From positions 186,001 to 250,000 of the forward strand of contig JBEYHY010000006.1 of the NCBI GenBank assembly GCA_040635515.1: 64,000 nt of DNA, read 5' to 3'. The translations under genes were made by a program, and so were the position numbers. The notes beneath the pieces were generated by a model. That model was not told the DNA's origin. It did no database searches and was given only the letters and a program-made list of their open reading frames with translations. Positions 24,189 to 32,570 of this stretch are shown here, in pieces. Origin of the DNA: Prauserella_A sp040635515 (GTDB lineage Bacteria; Actinomycetota; Actinomycetes; Mycobacteriales; Pseudonocardiaceae). Within the stretch, counting starts at the first letter, position 1. The number at the start of each line of letters is the position of its first letter.

Positions 24189-25160
24189 TTAGTCCAGCCA
24201 GGCGGCCGCTTCGGCCGCCCAGTAGGTGAGAATCAGATCAGCACCCGCCCTCCTGATGGAGGTGAGTACTTCGAGCACGGTGCGTTCCCTTTCCAGCCAG
24301 CCGTTCGCGCACGCCGCCTCGACCATGGCGTACTCGCCGGAGATGTTGTACGCGGCGACGGGAACGGACGAGATTTCCGCGGCGGCCTTGATCACGTCCA
24401 GGTAGGACAGCGCGGGCTTGACCATGATCGCGTCGGCGCCCTCCGCGATGTCCAGCTCGATCTCGCGCAACGCTTCCCTCGCGTTGCCCGGATCCTGCTG
24501 GTAGGTCTTGCGATCCCCCTTGAGCTGGGAATCGACGGCCTCCCGGAACGGACCGTAGAAGGCGCTGGCGTACTTGGCCGAGTAGGCGAGGATGCCGGTT
24601 CCCTCGTAGCCCGCCTCGTCGAGTGCCTTGCGGATGACACCGACCTGGCCGTCCATCATCCCGCTCGGGCCGAGCACATGGGCGCCTGCGCGAGCCTGTG
24701 CCACCGCCATGTCGGCATACCTCGCGAGCGTCGCGTCGTTGTCGACCCCGCCTTCGGCATCGAGCACGCCGCAGTGCCCGTGGTCGGTGAACTCGTCAAG
24801 ACATGTGTCGGCCATGATCACGGTGTCATCGCCCAGTTCGGCCCGCAGATCCCTGAGCGCGACGTTGAGCACGCCGTCGTCGTCCGTCGCCCCCGAGCCG
24901 ATGGCGTCGTGCACCTTGGGAACCCCGAACAACATCAGGCCCCCCACCCCTGCCGTCACCGCCTCGACGGCCGCCTTGCGCAGCGAATCTCTCGTGTGCT
25001 GCACGACGCCGGGCATGCTGCTGATGGGTTTGGGTGCCTCGGCGCCCTCCGCGACGAACATGGGCAGGATCAACTGGCGAGGCCGCAGGGTTGTCTCGCT
25101 GACGAGGCGCCGCATGGCGGCCGTGCCCCGCAACCGACGGGGCCGATGCTCGGGAAACAC
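24189..25160 (-). CDS. hemB: Delta-aminolevulinic acid dehydratase (HemB)
   Basis: HemB joins two 5-aminolevulinate molecules into porphobilinogen. The 323-residue protein has both catalytic lysines, K196 in LAYSAKYASAFYGPFR and K248 in AIMVKPALSYLD. The metal loop reads DTCLDEFTDHGHCG, with an aspartate where zinc-dependent enzymes have the middle cysteine, so this is probably a magnesium- or mixed-metal form. GTG 25160 abuts the nucleoside hydrolase stop with no gap, suggesting cotranscription from 26126. Confidence 0.96.
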   Translation of the reverse strand: MFPEHRPRRLRGTAAMRRLVSETTLRPRQLILPMFVAEGAEAPKPISSMPGVVQHTRDSLRKAAVEAVTAGVGGLMLFGVPKVHDAIGSGATDDDGVLNVALRDLRAELGDDTVIMADTCLDEFTDHGHCGVLDAEGGVDNDATLARYADMAVAQARAGAHVLGPSGMMDGQVGVIRKALDEAGYEGTGILAYSAKYASAFYGPFREAVDSQLKGDRKTYQQDPGNAREALREIELDIAEGADAIMVKPALSYLDVIKAAAEISSVPVAAYNISGEYAMVEAACANGWLERERTVLEVLTSIRRAGADLILTYWAAEAAAWLD

Positions 25161-26126
25161 CTACTCGACGGTACTCCGCCGTGCGGCGAGGTTGCCGACC
25201 GCCTGGGTGAGGCGATCCCAGAAGCGCGGCACGTCAAGTTCAACGGCGACCTCGACGTTCCCCGGTTCACCGGAGAGCCCGTGGAGGTCGGCGACGGTCG
25301 CGCCCCTCGTGTGCTCACCGGTGAGTTCCACGGCGACGGGCGCCCGCACGCAACGCACGAGCCCGGGGTCGGCGACGCTCGCGACCGCGACCGGATCGTG
25401 CAGCGGCGGAGCGGGGAAACCGAACACCTCGCGATAGGTCGCCGCGAAAAACGTCATCAACTCGACGCACAGTTCACCGAGTGGAGCGCCGAGCGCCCCG
25501 AACCGCGCGCTCACCTCGGGTGTGACGAGCGCCTGGTGAGTCACGTTCAGCCCGCACATCGTGACGGGGACACCGCTGCCGAACACGACGGCGGCGGCCT
25601 CGGGGTCGACGTAAATGTTGGCCTCGGCGCAGGGCGTCACGTTGCCGCGCTCCGTGGAGCCGCCCATCAACACGATCCGCTCGATCCGCTTCGCGTCCTC
25701 CGGGTAGCGGTTCAGCAGCAGCGCGATGTTGGTGAGCGGGCCCGTCGGGACGAGGCACACCCTGTCGCTTCGCTCATGGAGCAGGCGGTGCGTCAGCTCG
25801 ACCGCGTGCTCGGCGACGATGCCGACGCCTGGTTCGCCGAAGCTGGGACCGTCGAGGCCCGACGCCCCGTGGATGTCGTCGGCCACCCGCAGCGGCGCGA
25901 CGAGCGGTTTGGCGCAGCCCTCGGCGATGGGAACGCCGGTGATCCCGGCGGCGGAACACACCCGCCGCGCGTTGAGCGTGGTCTTGTCCAGCGTCTGGTT
26001 TCCGGCGACGGTCGTGATGGCGAGCAGGTCGACGGCCGGATCCCCGGCGGCGAACATGATCGCCAGCGCGTCGTCGTGCCCCGGATCGCAGTCGAGGATG
26101 ATCGGCTTCGGTCGTGCGGATTCCAT
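25161..26126 (-). CDS. Nucleoside hydrolase (IunH/RihB-type)
   Basis: This 321-residue enzyme probably hydrolyses the N-glycosidic bond of ribonucleosides for base salvage. The family calcium motif is clear near the N-terminus (IILDCDPGHDDALAI), followed by GPLTNIAL, IVLMGGST and NIYVDPEAA; the C-terminal ligand region contains PPLHDPVAV. I chose ATG 26126, which starts a few residues before the DCDPGHDD motif; the open frame continues slightly further. Directly upstream of hemB with no gap, it is probably the promoter-proximal gene of the hemB operon, without an obvious metabolic link. Confidence 0.92.
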   Translation of the reverse strand: MESARPKPIILDCDPGHDDALAIMFAAGDPAVDLLAITTVAGNQTLDKTTLNARRVCSAAGITGVPIAEGCAKPLVAPLRVADDIHGASGLDGPSFGEPGVGIVAEHAVELTHRLLHERSDRVCLVPTGPLTNIALLLNRYPEDAKRIERIVLMGGSTERGNVTPCAEANIYVDPEAAAVVFGSGVPVTMCGLNVTHQALVTPEVSARFGALGAPLGELCVELMTFFAATYREVFGFPAPPLHDPVAVASVADPGLVRCVRAPVAVELTGEHTRGATVADLHGLSGEPGNVEVAVELDVPRFWDRLTQAVGNLAARRSTVE

Positions 26127-26295
26127 CGGGTCAGCCAACCAGCAACGCACTCCTTGCCGCCACCGCGAAAACCTCACTCCACTTAGGACTCACCGAAGCC
26201 GCCCGCGCCAACCGGCCGATCATGGCCCCCATCCGGCGCCCATTGCGCCTACCCTGCGAAGTCAGGGCCAAATCCACGCCGGAACCGGAGGCGGT

Positions 26296-27414
26296 ATGAG
26301 CGTCGATGTAGTGAACCTGACGAAGGAACTCGTCGCTGTCGACACGATCGGCCACGCGGAGAACGAGGCGCTCGCCGTCGTCTCCCCGCTGCTCGAACAC
26401 GCGGGCTTCTCCGTCGAGATCGTCGAGCACGAACAGGGAAGAGGCACTCTCATCGCGGAGTGGCAGACCGGGCTCGCCGAGCCACCACTGTGCCTTTCCG
26501 GCCACGTGGACACCGTTCCGCTCGGTGCGGCGGCGTGGAAGTACGACCCCTTCCGCGCCGAACCGGACGGCGACAGGCTGCACGGTCGCGGAACCAGCGA
26601 CATGAAGGGCGGCGTCGCCGCCATCGTCGCCGCCGCGACGCGAATCGCGGCGACCACGCCACGGCGAGCCGGTCTGCGGCTGGTGCTCACCGCGGCGGAG
26701 GAAACCGGCTCGGCGGGGGCACGGCTCGCCGGACAGCACCTCGCGGGCAGGCCGAGCGGGCCGCTCGTCATCACCGAGCCGACGGGCAACGCCGTGTTGA
26801 ACGGGCACAAGGGCGCACTGTGGCTGTCGGCGAAGGCCTCGGGAGTCACCGCGCACGGCTCGATGCCCGACCTCGGCGTCAACGCGATCTACAAGCTGGC
26901 GAGCGCGGTGACCCGGCTCGAATCGTTCGCCTTCGACGTGCGCGACCATCCGGTGATGGGAGGGCCGACGCTCAACGTCGGCACCTTCGCGGGAGGGCTC
27001 AACACCAATTCGGTGCCCGACAGCGCCGAGGCCACCATCGATGTGCGCACCGTCGCGGGCCAGGACCACGAGGCGGTGCTCGGCGCGCTCGCCGAGGTCG
27101 CGGGCAAGGACGTCACGCTGGAACCGCTCATCGACCTGCCAGCCGTGTGGACGGACGCCGGTGACGAGTGGGCCGCCTCCGTCGCCGAGATCGGCAGGGA
27201 GATCACCGGCACGCATGAGAAAGGCCCCCAGGCGGCGACCTACTTCACCGACGCGTCGGTGCTGACGCCCGCCTTCGGATCGGTGCCGACGGTGATCTGC
27301 GGTCCCGGTGAGGCGGCACAGGCTCACGTGACCGACGAGTGGGTCTCCATCCGCAAGCTCGCCGAGTCGGTCGCGATCCTGGAACGGATCTGCGTCGCCT
27401 GGTGCGGCGCCTGA
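26296..27414 (+). CDS. M20 family metallopeptidase, succinyl-diaminopimelate desuccinylase-like
   Basis: The 372-residue di-metal hydrolase has the ligand motifs LSGHVDTVPLG, GRGTSDMKGGVAAI, TAAEETGSAGA (catalytic glutamate) and ITEPTG, plus a C-terminal histidine in AAQAHVTDEW. It resembles DapE/ArgE enzymes that remove succinyl or acetyl groups from amino acids; the exact substrate cannot be told from sequence. ATG 26296 follows GGAGGCGGT. It is the only plus-strand gene within the hem region and is followed by a 21-bp repeat array and a strong terminator. Confidence 0.85.
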   Translation: MSVDVVNLTKELVAVDTIGHAENEALAVVSPLLEHAGFSVEIVEHEQGRGTLIAEWQTGLAEPPLCLSGHVDTVPLGAAAWKYDPFRAEPDGDRLHGRGTSDMKGGVAAIVAAATRIAATTPRRAGLRLVLTAAEETGSAGARLAGQHLAGRPSGPLVITEPTGNAVLNGHKGALWLSAKASGVTAHGSMPDLGVNAIYKLASAVTRLESFAFDVRDHPVMGGPTLNVGTFAGGLNTNSVPDSAEATIDVRTVAGQDHEAVLGALAEVAGKDVTLEPLIDLPAVWTDAGDEWAASVAEIGREITGTHEKGPQAATYFTDASVLTPAFGSVPTVICGPGEAAQAHVTDEWVSIRKLAESVAILERICVAWCGA

Positions 27415-27433
27415 ACTCGGCCGGGCACGGGCT

Positions 27434-27533
27434 GAATGCGGATCTCGCGCGCCTGAGTGCGGATCTCGCGCGCCTGAGTGCGGATCTCGCGCGCCTGAGT
27501 GCGGAACTCGGCGTCCTGAGCGGGGGACTCGCG
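27434..27533 (+). repeat. 21-bp tandem repeat array, site 3 (four units plus end cap)
   Basis: Four 21-bp units (27434-27454, 27455-27475, 27476-27496, 27497-27517) are followed by the 16-bp cap GAGCGGGGGACTCGCG (27518-27533). Units two and three are identical. Units carry GAATGCGGATCTCG, GAGTGCGGATCTCG twice, then GAGTGCGGAACTCG, the same order of variants as at 3554-3632. The array begins 20 bp after the M20 gene stop, in the sense direction, and ends just before the terminator at 27542-27594. There are no unique spacers. Confidence 0.9.
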
Positions 27534-27541
27534 GATGGGCC

Positions 27542-27594
27542 CGTACGCACTACGGCCCGCCTCCCTCTTGGGAGGCGGGCCGTTCGTGCGTACG
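27542..27594. terminator. Two-tier hairpin, probable bidirectional terminator
   Basis: Perfect 14-bp GC-rich arms (27552-27565 and 27570-27583) surround the loop TCTT. A further 9-bp stem (CGTACGCAC at 27542-27550 with GTGCGTACG at 27586-27594) lies outside a small mismatch. It separates the convergent M20 and hemD genes. Confidence 0.9.
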
Positions 27595-27598
27595 CCGC

Positions 27599-29131
27599 TC
27601 AGGAGCGGCGAGCGCGCTTCGCCTTGCGGGGCGGCGGAAGGGCGCCCTCGGCGCGCAGCTTCGCCGCGTGCTCGGCAAGGGCGTCCACCAGCGTCAGTAC
27701 GTTCGGCTTGTCCGGCTGCACGTCGACCCTGAGACCGAACTCGGTCGCCGTCTCGGCCGTCTTCGGGCCGATGCAGGCCACCAGCGTGCGCGCGTGCGGC
27801 TTGCCCGCGATGCCGACCAGGTTCCGCACGGTCGAGGACGAGGTGAAGCACACCGCGTCAAACCCGCCGGTCTTGATCATCTCGCGGGTCTCGGCCGGCG
27901 GCGGCGCGGCCCTGACGGTCCGGTAGGCCGTGACGTCGTCGATCTCCCAGCCACGGTCGCGAAGACCGGCCGACAGCGTCTCGGTGGCGATGTCCGCCCT
28001 CGGCAGCAGCACCCTGTCGACGGGGTCGAGCACGTCGTCGTAGGGCGGGAACTCGGCGAGCAGGCCCTCGCTCGACTGGTCACCGGAAGGCACCAGCTCG
28101 GGAAGGATGCCGAACGAGCGCACCTTCTCGGCTGTCGCCTCTCCGACGCAGGCGATCTTCACACCGGAGAACGCCCTCGCGTCGAGCCCGAACTCGGCGA
28201 ACTTCTCCCACACCGCGCGAACGGCGTTGGTCGAGGTGAACACGATCCACTGGTAGCGACCGTCGACGAGGCCCTTGACCGCGCGCTCCATCTGAGCGGG
28301 GCTACGGGGCGGCTCGACCGAGATCGTCGGCACCTCGTGCGACGTCGCGCCGTGGCTGCGGAGGCGGTCGGCCATGTCGCCCGCCTGCTCCTTGGTACGC
28401 GGAACGAGCACCTTCCAGCCGTAGAGCGCCCTCGACTCCCACCAGGACAGCTTCGACCTGTTGCCGACGGCCCCGCCGATGCTCACCACGAGCGGACCGA
28501 CGAGCTCGCCCGCGTCGGCGCTGAGCGAGGCGAGCGTCGAGTCGACGGTGCGCTGGGTGTTGATGGTGCCGTTGGAGGTCACCGCGACCGGAGTCTGCGG
28601 GGAAAGGCCGTTCTCCACGAGCGCCGAAGCCGCCTCGGCGAGGTGGCTCGACGTCGCGTGCAGCACGATCGTGCCCTGCGCTCCGGCGACCCCCGCCCAG
28701 TCGACCTCGCCGCGGACGTCGACCTCGCAGTGCGTGCCGCCGAGCGCGACGCCCGCGTACGCGGGAACCGCGACGCCGGGCGAGACACCGGGCACGACGT
28801 CGAAGACGGCGCTGGTGCGGGAAACGGCCTGCACCTCGGCCACGACGGCGGGCTGGGTCAGCGGGTCGCCGCCGACGAGCCGCAGTACGAGCCTGCCTGC
28901 CTTCGCCTCCGCGGTCAGGTCCTTCGCGACATCGCCCGGCTCACCGACGGCGGGACGGACCTCCGCCTCGGAATCGGTCAATGCCAGCACGGATGCCGGT
29001 ACGTCGGGATCTGTCACCACCAGTTCGGCCTTGGCCAGCAGCTCCTGAGCGCGAACCGTCAGCAGTCCGGCGTCGCCGGGGCCCGAGCCCACGAAGGCAA
29101 CGCGCCCCGTGGTCTTGCGTGCGCGGGTCAT
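27599..29131 (-). CDS. hemD: Uroporphyrinogen-III C-methyltransferase/synthase fusion (CobA-HemD)
   Basis: This 510-residue fusion joins a SUMT-type methyltransferase half (about 1-245, opening VAFVGSGPGDAGLLTVRA with VVPGVSPGVAVPAYAG) to a uroporphyrinogen-III synthase half (about 250-490, beginning KVLVPRTKEQAGDMADRL, with FTSTNAVRAVWE and FTSSSTVRNLVG). The C-terminal half closes hydroxymethylbilane to uroporphyrinogen III; the N-terminal half would add methyl groups towards sirohaem or cobalamin. It matches the fused gene at M. tuberculosis Rv0511. The tail RKAKRARRS is basic. The gene starts at ATG 29131, 85 bp after hemC. Confidence 0.93.
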   Translation of the reverse strand: MTRARKTTGRVAFVGSGPGDAGLLTVRAQELLAKAELVVTDPDVPASVLALTDSEAEVRPAVGEPGDVAKDLTAEAKAGRLVLRLVGGDPLTQPAVVAEVQAVSRTSAVFDVVPGVSPGVAVPAYAGVALGGTHCEVDVRGEVDWAGVAGAQGTIVLHATSSHLAEAASALVENGLSPQTPVAVTSNGTINTQRTVDSTLASLSADAGELVGPLVVSIGGAVGNRSKLSWWESRALYGWKVLVPRTKEQAGDMADRLRSHGATSHEVPTISVEPPRSPAQMERAVKGLVDGRYQWIVFTSTNAVRAVWEKFAEFGLDARAFSGVKIACVGEATAEKVRSFGILPELVPSGDQSSEGLLAEFPPYDDVLDPVDRVLLPRADIATETLSAGLRDRGWEIDDVTAYRTVRAAPPPAETREMIKTGGFDAVCFTSSSTVRNLVGIAGKPHARTLVACIGPKTAETATEFGLRVDVQPDKPNVLTLVDALAEHAAKLRAEGALPPPRKAKRARRS

Positions 29132-29216
29132 CTACTTCGTCTCTCCTCTTGATCGGCCGCCCACCACGACGCGGCCGAGGTTCGTTCTTCTCGTGCGGTC
29201 TTTCAGCGCGAAAACC

Positions 29217-30158
29217 TCAGTGCGAAACGGCCCCTGCACCGAGGTCGAGCAACTCGGCGGCGAGCGTCCTTCCGAGCTTGTCCGCTTCGTGCTTCTCCGC
29301 GATGGCAGAGGCGCGGAGGATCCTGACGGAGTCGCCTTCGACTCCGGTGGCGGCAACGCCCCGCAGCGAGATGCGCTCGATGACCGCTCCCTCGCCGTCC
29401 AGATCCTCGACCACCTCGGCCAGCGCGCCAACGGGTGCGCTGCAACCTGCTTCGAGCGCGGACAGCATGGCCCGCTCAGCAGTCACCGCGACCCTGGTCG
29501 CTTCATCATCCACAATGGACTGAAGAAGGTGTTCGGTGTCCACGTCGTCGACGCGGGTTTCCACAGCCAGCGCTCCCTGTGCGGGAGCGGGCAACATCTG
29601 AATGGGGTCGAGAGTCTCGGTGATCACGTCGAGCCTGCCGACCCTCGACAGTCCCGCGCGGGCGAGCACGACGGCATCGAGTTCGCCTGAGGTCACCTTG
29701 CCGATCCTGGTGTCGATGTTGCCCCTGATCGGCCGGACATCCAGGCCGAGTCCGAGCGCGCGCAACTGCGCCATGCGACGCGGCGAACCGGTGCCGACGG
29801 CAGCCCCGGCGGGCAGTTCACCGAGGGTGAGACCGTCCCTCGCGATCAGTGCGTCCCTCGGGTCCTCCCTGACCGGCACCGCCGCGAGCGAGATGCCGCG
29901 CTCCGGCGCCGTCGGCAGGTCCTTGTAGGAGTGCACGGCGACGTCGACCTGCTCGGCGAGCAACGCCTCCCGCAGTGCGGAAGTGAAGACGCCGACCCCG
30001 ATCTCCGCGATCGGAGCCATCGACCTGTCACCGGGAGTGGACACGGGCACGATCTCGACCCGCTGCCCCGCGTCGGTGAGCTGCTTGGCGATGATGCCGG
30101 TCTGCGCCATCGCGAGCTTGCTGCCCCGCGTCCCGATTCTGATAGTTCGTTCAGCCAC
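29217..30158 (-). CDS. hemC: Porphobilinogen deaminase (HemC)
   Basis: HemC polymerises four porphobilinogens into hydroxymethylbilane. The 313-residue protein opens RTIRIGTRGSKLAMAQ, has VDVAVHSYKDLPT (catalytic aspartate D80), GTGSPRRMAQL, RGNIDTRIGK and the dipyrromethane-cofactor cysteine C239 in LEAGCSAPVGA. The start is probably GTG 30158, overlapping the end of hemA by 8 bp; GTG 30167 is an alternative. It belongs to the rex-hemA-hemC-hemD unit. Confidence 0.95.
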   Translation of the reverse strand: MAERTIRIGTRGSKLAMAQTGIIAKQLTDAGQRVEIVPVSTPGDRSMAPIAEIGVGVFTSALREALLAEQVDVAVHSYKDLPTAPERGISLAAVPVREDPRDALIARDGLTLGELPAGAAVGTGSPRRMAQLRALGLGLDVRPIRGNIDTRIGKVTSGELDAVVLARAGLSRVGRLDVITETLDPIQMLPAPAQGALAVETRVDDVDTEHLLQSIVDDEATRVAVTAERAMLSALEAGCSAPVGALAEVVEDLDGEGAVIERISLRGVAATGVEGDSVRILRASAIAEKHEADKLGRTLAAELLDLGAGAVSH

Positions 30159-31485
30159 GTGTTTCACCGTCGATCTGTTCGTGCTTGGTACCGCCAGCCG
30201 AAGGGCTGGACACGATGTTCGGCGCCTGCGGGTCGAGCTCGAACAGCTCGCGCAGCGCGCTCGCGTAGTCGGTGTCCGCGTTCTGGCCCGCGAGTTGTTT
30301 GACGCGCACCGTCGGCGCGTGCAGGAGCTTGTCGACAACCCTGTGCACCGTGCGGCCGAGTTCCTCGCGCACGGCGGCGTCGAGCTCGGGAAGCCGCCGG
30401 TCGAGCCGCAGCAGCTCGCTGTCGACGACCTCGGCCGCCCGCTTGCGCAGCGCGGTCACGGTGGGCGTCACCGCCGCACTGCGCTGGCCCGCGAGATAGG
30501 CACGCACCTCGTCGAGGATGATGCCCGCCGCACGGGTGGTCTGCTTCTCCGTCGTACCGCTGCCCGCCTCTTTCATCCTGCGGCGCACGGTTTCGAGGTC
30601 GACGAGCTCGACGCCTTCGATACCGGCGACATCGGACTCGACGTCCCTCGGCAACCCGAGGTCACAGATCACCAGCGGTTCGGTGGTCCTCGGCGCTACG
30701 TGCTCGGTGGTGAGCACGGCGCCCTTCGCGCCAGTGCAGCTCACGACGACGTCGGCGCGGGCCGCGGCGACGCCCAGTTCGCCCATCGGCATCGCCGTCG
30801 CGGAAACTCCCTGCTCGCTAAGCGAAGCCGCGAGCCGTTCCGCGTTCGCGAGCGTCCTGTTGACGACGGTCACGTCGCCGATTCCCGACTTGCGAAGCTG
30901 CGAGGCGGCAAGCGCCCCCATCGAACCCGCGCCGACGATCAGCGCGTGCTTGCCCGCCAGATCTCCAGCCGCCGCAAGGGCTTCCGAGACGACGGAGGCA
31001 CCGAGCGCGTCCAGCCCGGTCTCGGTGTGCACCCGCTTGCCGACCCGCAGTGTGGTCTGGATCAGCTCGTGCAGGTTCCTTCCCACGGTTCCCGCCTCGC
31101 GGGCGGTGGCGTAGGAAGCCCTTACCTGGCCGAGGATCTGTGTCTCGCCGACGACCATCGAGTCGAGGCCGGACGCGACCGAGAACACGTGCTCGATCGC
31201 AGCGCCCGCGTAGTGCACGTAGAGGCTGTCGTACAACTCGGCCGGTTCCATACCGGCTTGCCTCGCGAGTACTTCCGAGATGTCGCCGAGGCCGCCGTGG
31301 AAGGTCTCGACGACCGCGTAGACCTCGATCCTGTTGCAGGTCGAGAGAAGCATGACCTCGGAGACGTGCTCGGCCTGCTGCAGCTCGTGCAGGATCTTGC
31401 CGAGTTCGGCCGATGGAACCGCGGCCCGCTCCAGTGTCGGGATGTCCGCGGTACGGTGGGAGAGGCCGATCGCCAGGATGCTCAC
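30151..31485 (-). CDS. hemA: Glutamyl-tRNA reductase (HemA)
   Basis: HemA reduces glutamyl-tRNA to glutamate-1-semialdehyde, the first committed step of the C5 haem pathway. The 444-residue protein starts MSILAIGLSHRTADIP, has the nucleophile C50 in MLLSTCNRIEVYA, VVGETQILGQVR, the NADPH-binding IVGAGSMGALAA and a C-terminal dimerisation region. GTG 31485 overlaps the rex stop by 4 bp, so haem entry flux is coupled to the redox repressor. No haem regulatory motif is obvious. Confidence 0.96.
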   Translation of the reverse strand: MSILAIGLSHRTADIPTLERAAVPSAELGKILHELQQAEHVSEVMLLSTCNRIEVYAVVETFHGGLGDISEVLARQAGMEPAELYDSLYVHYAGAAIEHVFSVASGLDSMVVGETQILGQVRASYATAREAGTVGRNLHELIQTTLRVGKRVHTETGLDALGASVVSEALAAAGDLAGKHALIVGAGSMGALAASQLRKSGIGDVTVVNRTLANAERLAASLSEQGVSATAMPMGELGVAAARADVVVSCTGAKGAVLTTEHVAPRTTEPLVICDLGLPRDVESDVAGIEGVELVDLETVRRRMKEAGSGTTEKQTTRAAGIILDEVRAYLAGQRSAAVTPTVTALRKRAAEVVDSELLRLDRRLPELDAAVREELGRTVHRVVDKLLHAPTVRVKQLAGQNADTDYASALRELFELDPQAPNIVSSPSAGGTKHEQIDGETRG

Positions 31486-32369
31486 GACGGCATCACCGCC
31501 CCGTTTCCGGCGGCGGCCTGGCCTTTCCGGCCCTTCGCTCCACCCGGCTTGCCGTTGACGGCGGCGGCCGCCTCACTCGCGGCGAGTTCGGCGTCGTCGG
31601 CCCTCCTCGCGACGTGGAAAGACAGGATCTGCAGCTCCACAGCCAAGTCGACCTTTCGCACCTCGACATGTTCCGGCACTTGCAGCACCACGGGGGCGAA
31701 GTTCAGGATGCATTGCACGCCACCGGCGACCAGCCGGTCACACACCGACTGAGCCGCCGCGGGCGGGGTCGCGATGACGCCGATGGAGATCTGCCGTTCC
31801 GTGCACACCCTCGGAATATCGTCGAGATGTGACACAGGCAACCCGCCGACCGGTACGCCGATCAAATCCGGATCGATGTCGAAAAGGGCTTCGACCGGAA
31901 ATCCTCGCCCAGGAAATCCGCCGTAGTTCGCCAACGCATGTCCCAGGTTACCGATTCCGGCGACGGCTACTTTGTGTTGCCGGGTGAGACCAAGCGTGCG
32001 CTCGATGTGACCGACGAGCACCTCGACCTCGTAGCCGACGCCCCTCGTGCCGTAGGAACCGAGATAGGACAGGTCCTTGCGCAGCTTCGCCGAGTTGACG
32101 CCCGCCGCCGTCGAGAGTTCCTCGCTGGAGACCGTCGTGGCGCCCTGCTCGGCCATCGCGGAAAGAACCCGCAGGTACACGGCGAGCCTGGCGACGGCTG
32201 CCTCGGGGATCGAGCGAGCGCGGACCTCGGGGTCCGGTGAGGTGGCGGCGACGGCGGGCATTTCCGCTGTCGGTGCGTTGTCCGCGTCGGGCGCGCCACC
32301 TTTCACCGGTGGCCGCGAGCGCTTCTGCGCGGCTCCGGCCCCGCTTCGCCGGCCCCGCTCTGCCACCAC
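31482..32369 (-). CDS. rex: Redox-sensing transcriptional repressor Rex
   Basis: Rex represses respiratory genes when NADH/NAD+ is low and leaves DNA when NADH binds. The 295-residue protein has an actinomycete-type disordered N-terminal extension (1-50), a winged helix-turn-helix (about 55-115, with TAAGVNSAKLRKDLSYLG), the Rossmann motif VAGIGNLGHALANYGGF (138-143 core) and a variable C-terminal tail. GTG 32369 follows an AGGAGAG site. Its own operator overlaps its promoter, indicating autoregulation. It heads rex-hemA-hemC-hemD. Confidence 0.96.
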   Translation of the reverse strand: MVAERGRRSGAGAAQKRSRPPVKGGAPDADNAPTAEMPAVAATSPDPEVRARSIPEAAVARLAVYLRVLSAMAEQGATTVSSEELSTAAGVNSAKLRKDLSYLGSYGTRGVGYEVEVLVGHIERTLGLTRQHKVAVAGIGNLGHALANYGGFPGRGFPVEALFDIDPDLIGVPVGGLPVSHLDDIPRVCTERQISIGVIATPPAAAQSVCDRLVAGGVQCILNFAPVVLQVPEHVEVRKVDLAVELQILSFHVARRADDAELAASEAAAAVNGKPGGAKGRKGQAAAGNGAVMPS

Positions 32370-32461
32370 GCTGGCTCTCCTGTCATTGAAAAATTACGGT
32401 CAACCCTTGACCAGGCGCACGCGAAGGTGTTCGATACCGCGCCGCACTCGGTGATGGCAAT

Positions 32462-32490
32462 ACGGTAGCCATTTGTGAACGCAGGCACAA
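32462..32490 (-). promoter_or_regulatory. rex-hem promoter with overlapping Rex operator
   Basis: On the minus strand, -35 TTGTGC (32485-32490) and -10 TACCGT (32462-32467) are separated by exactly 17 bp. The 18-bp Rex-type operator at 32473-32490, TTGTGCCTGCGTTCACAA on the minus strand, starts at the -35 and fills the spacer. Two bases in one arm differ from the consensus, so binding may be weaker than at the nuo sites. Rex would exclude RNA polymerase here. Confidence 0.8.
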
Positions 32491-32570
32491 AGCGGCTGGT
32501 TAAGGGGTTGACGTGCGACACATTCCGCTGTTTCTGACGCGGTGTCACGTCGCCCGCGGCCCTGCGGCGA

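Noticed and set aside
27542..27594. Two-tier inverted repeat considered a mobile-element end.
   Set aside because: It sits between convergent genes with a tetraloop and has all features of a terminator; no transposase is present.
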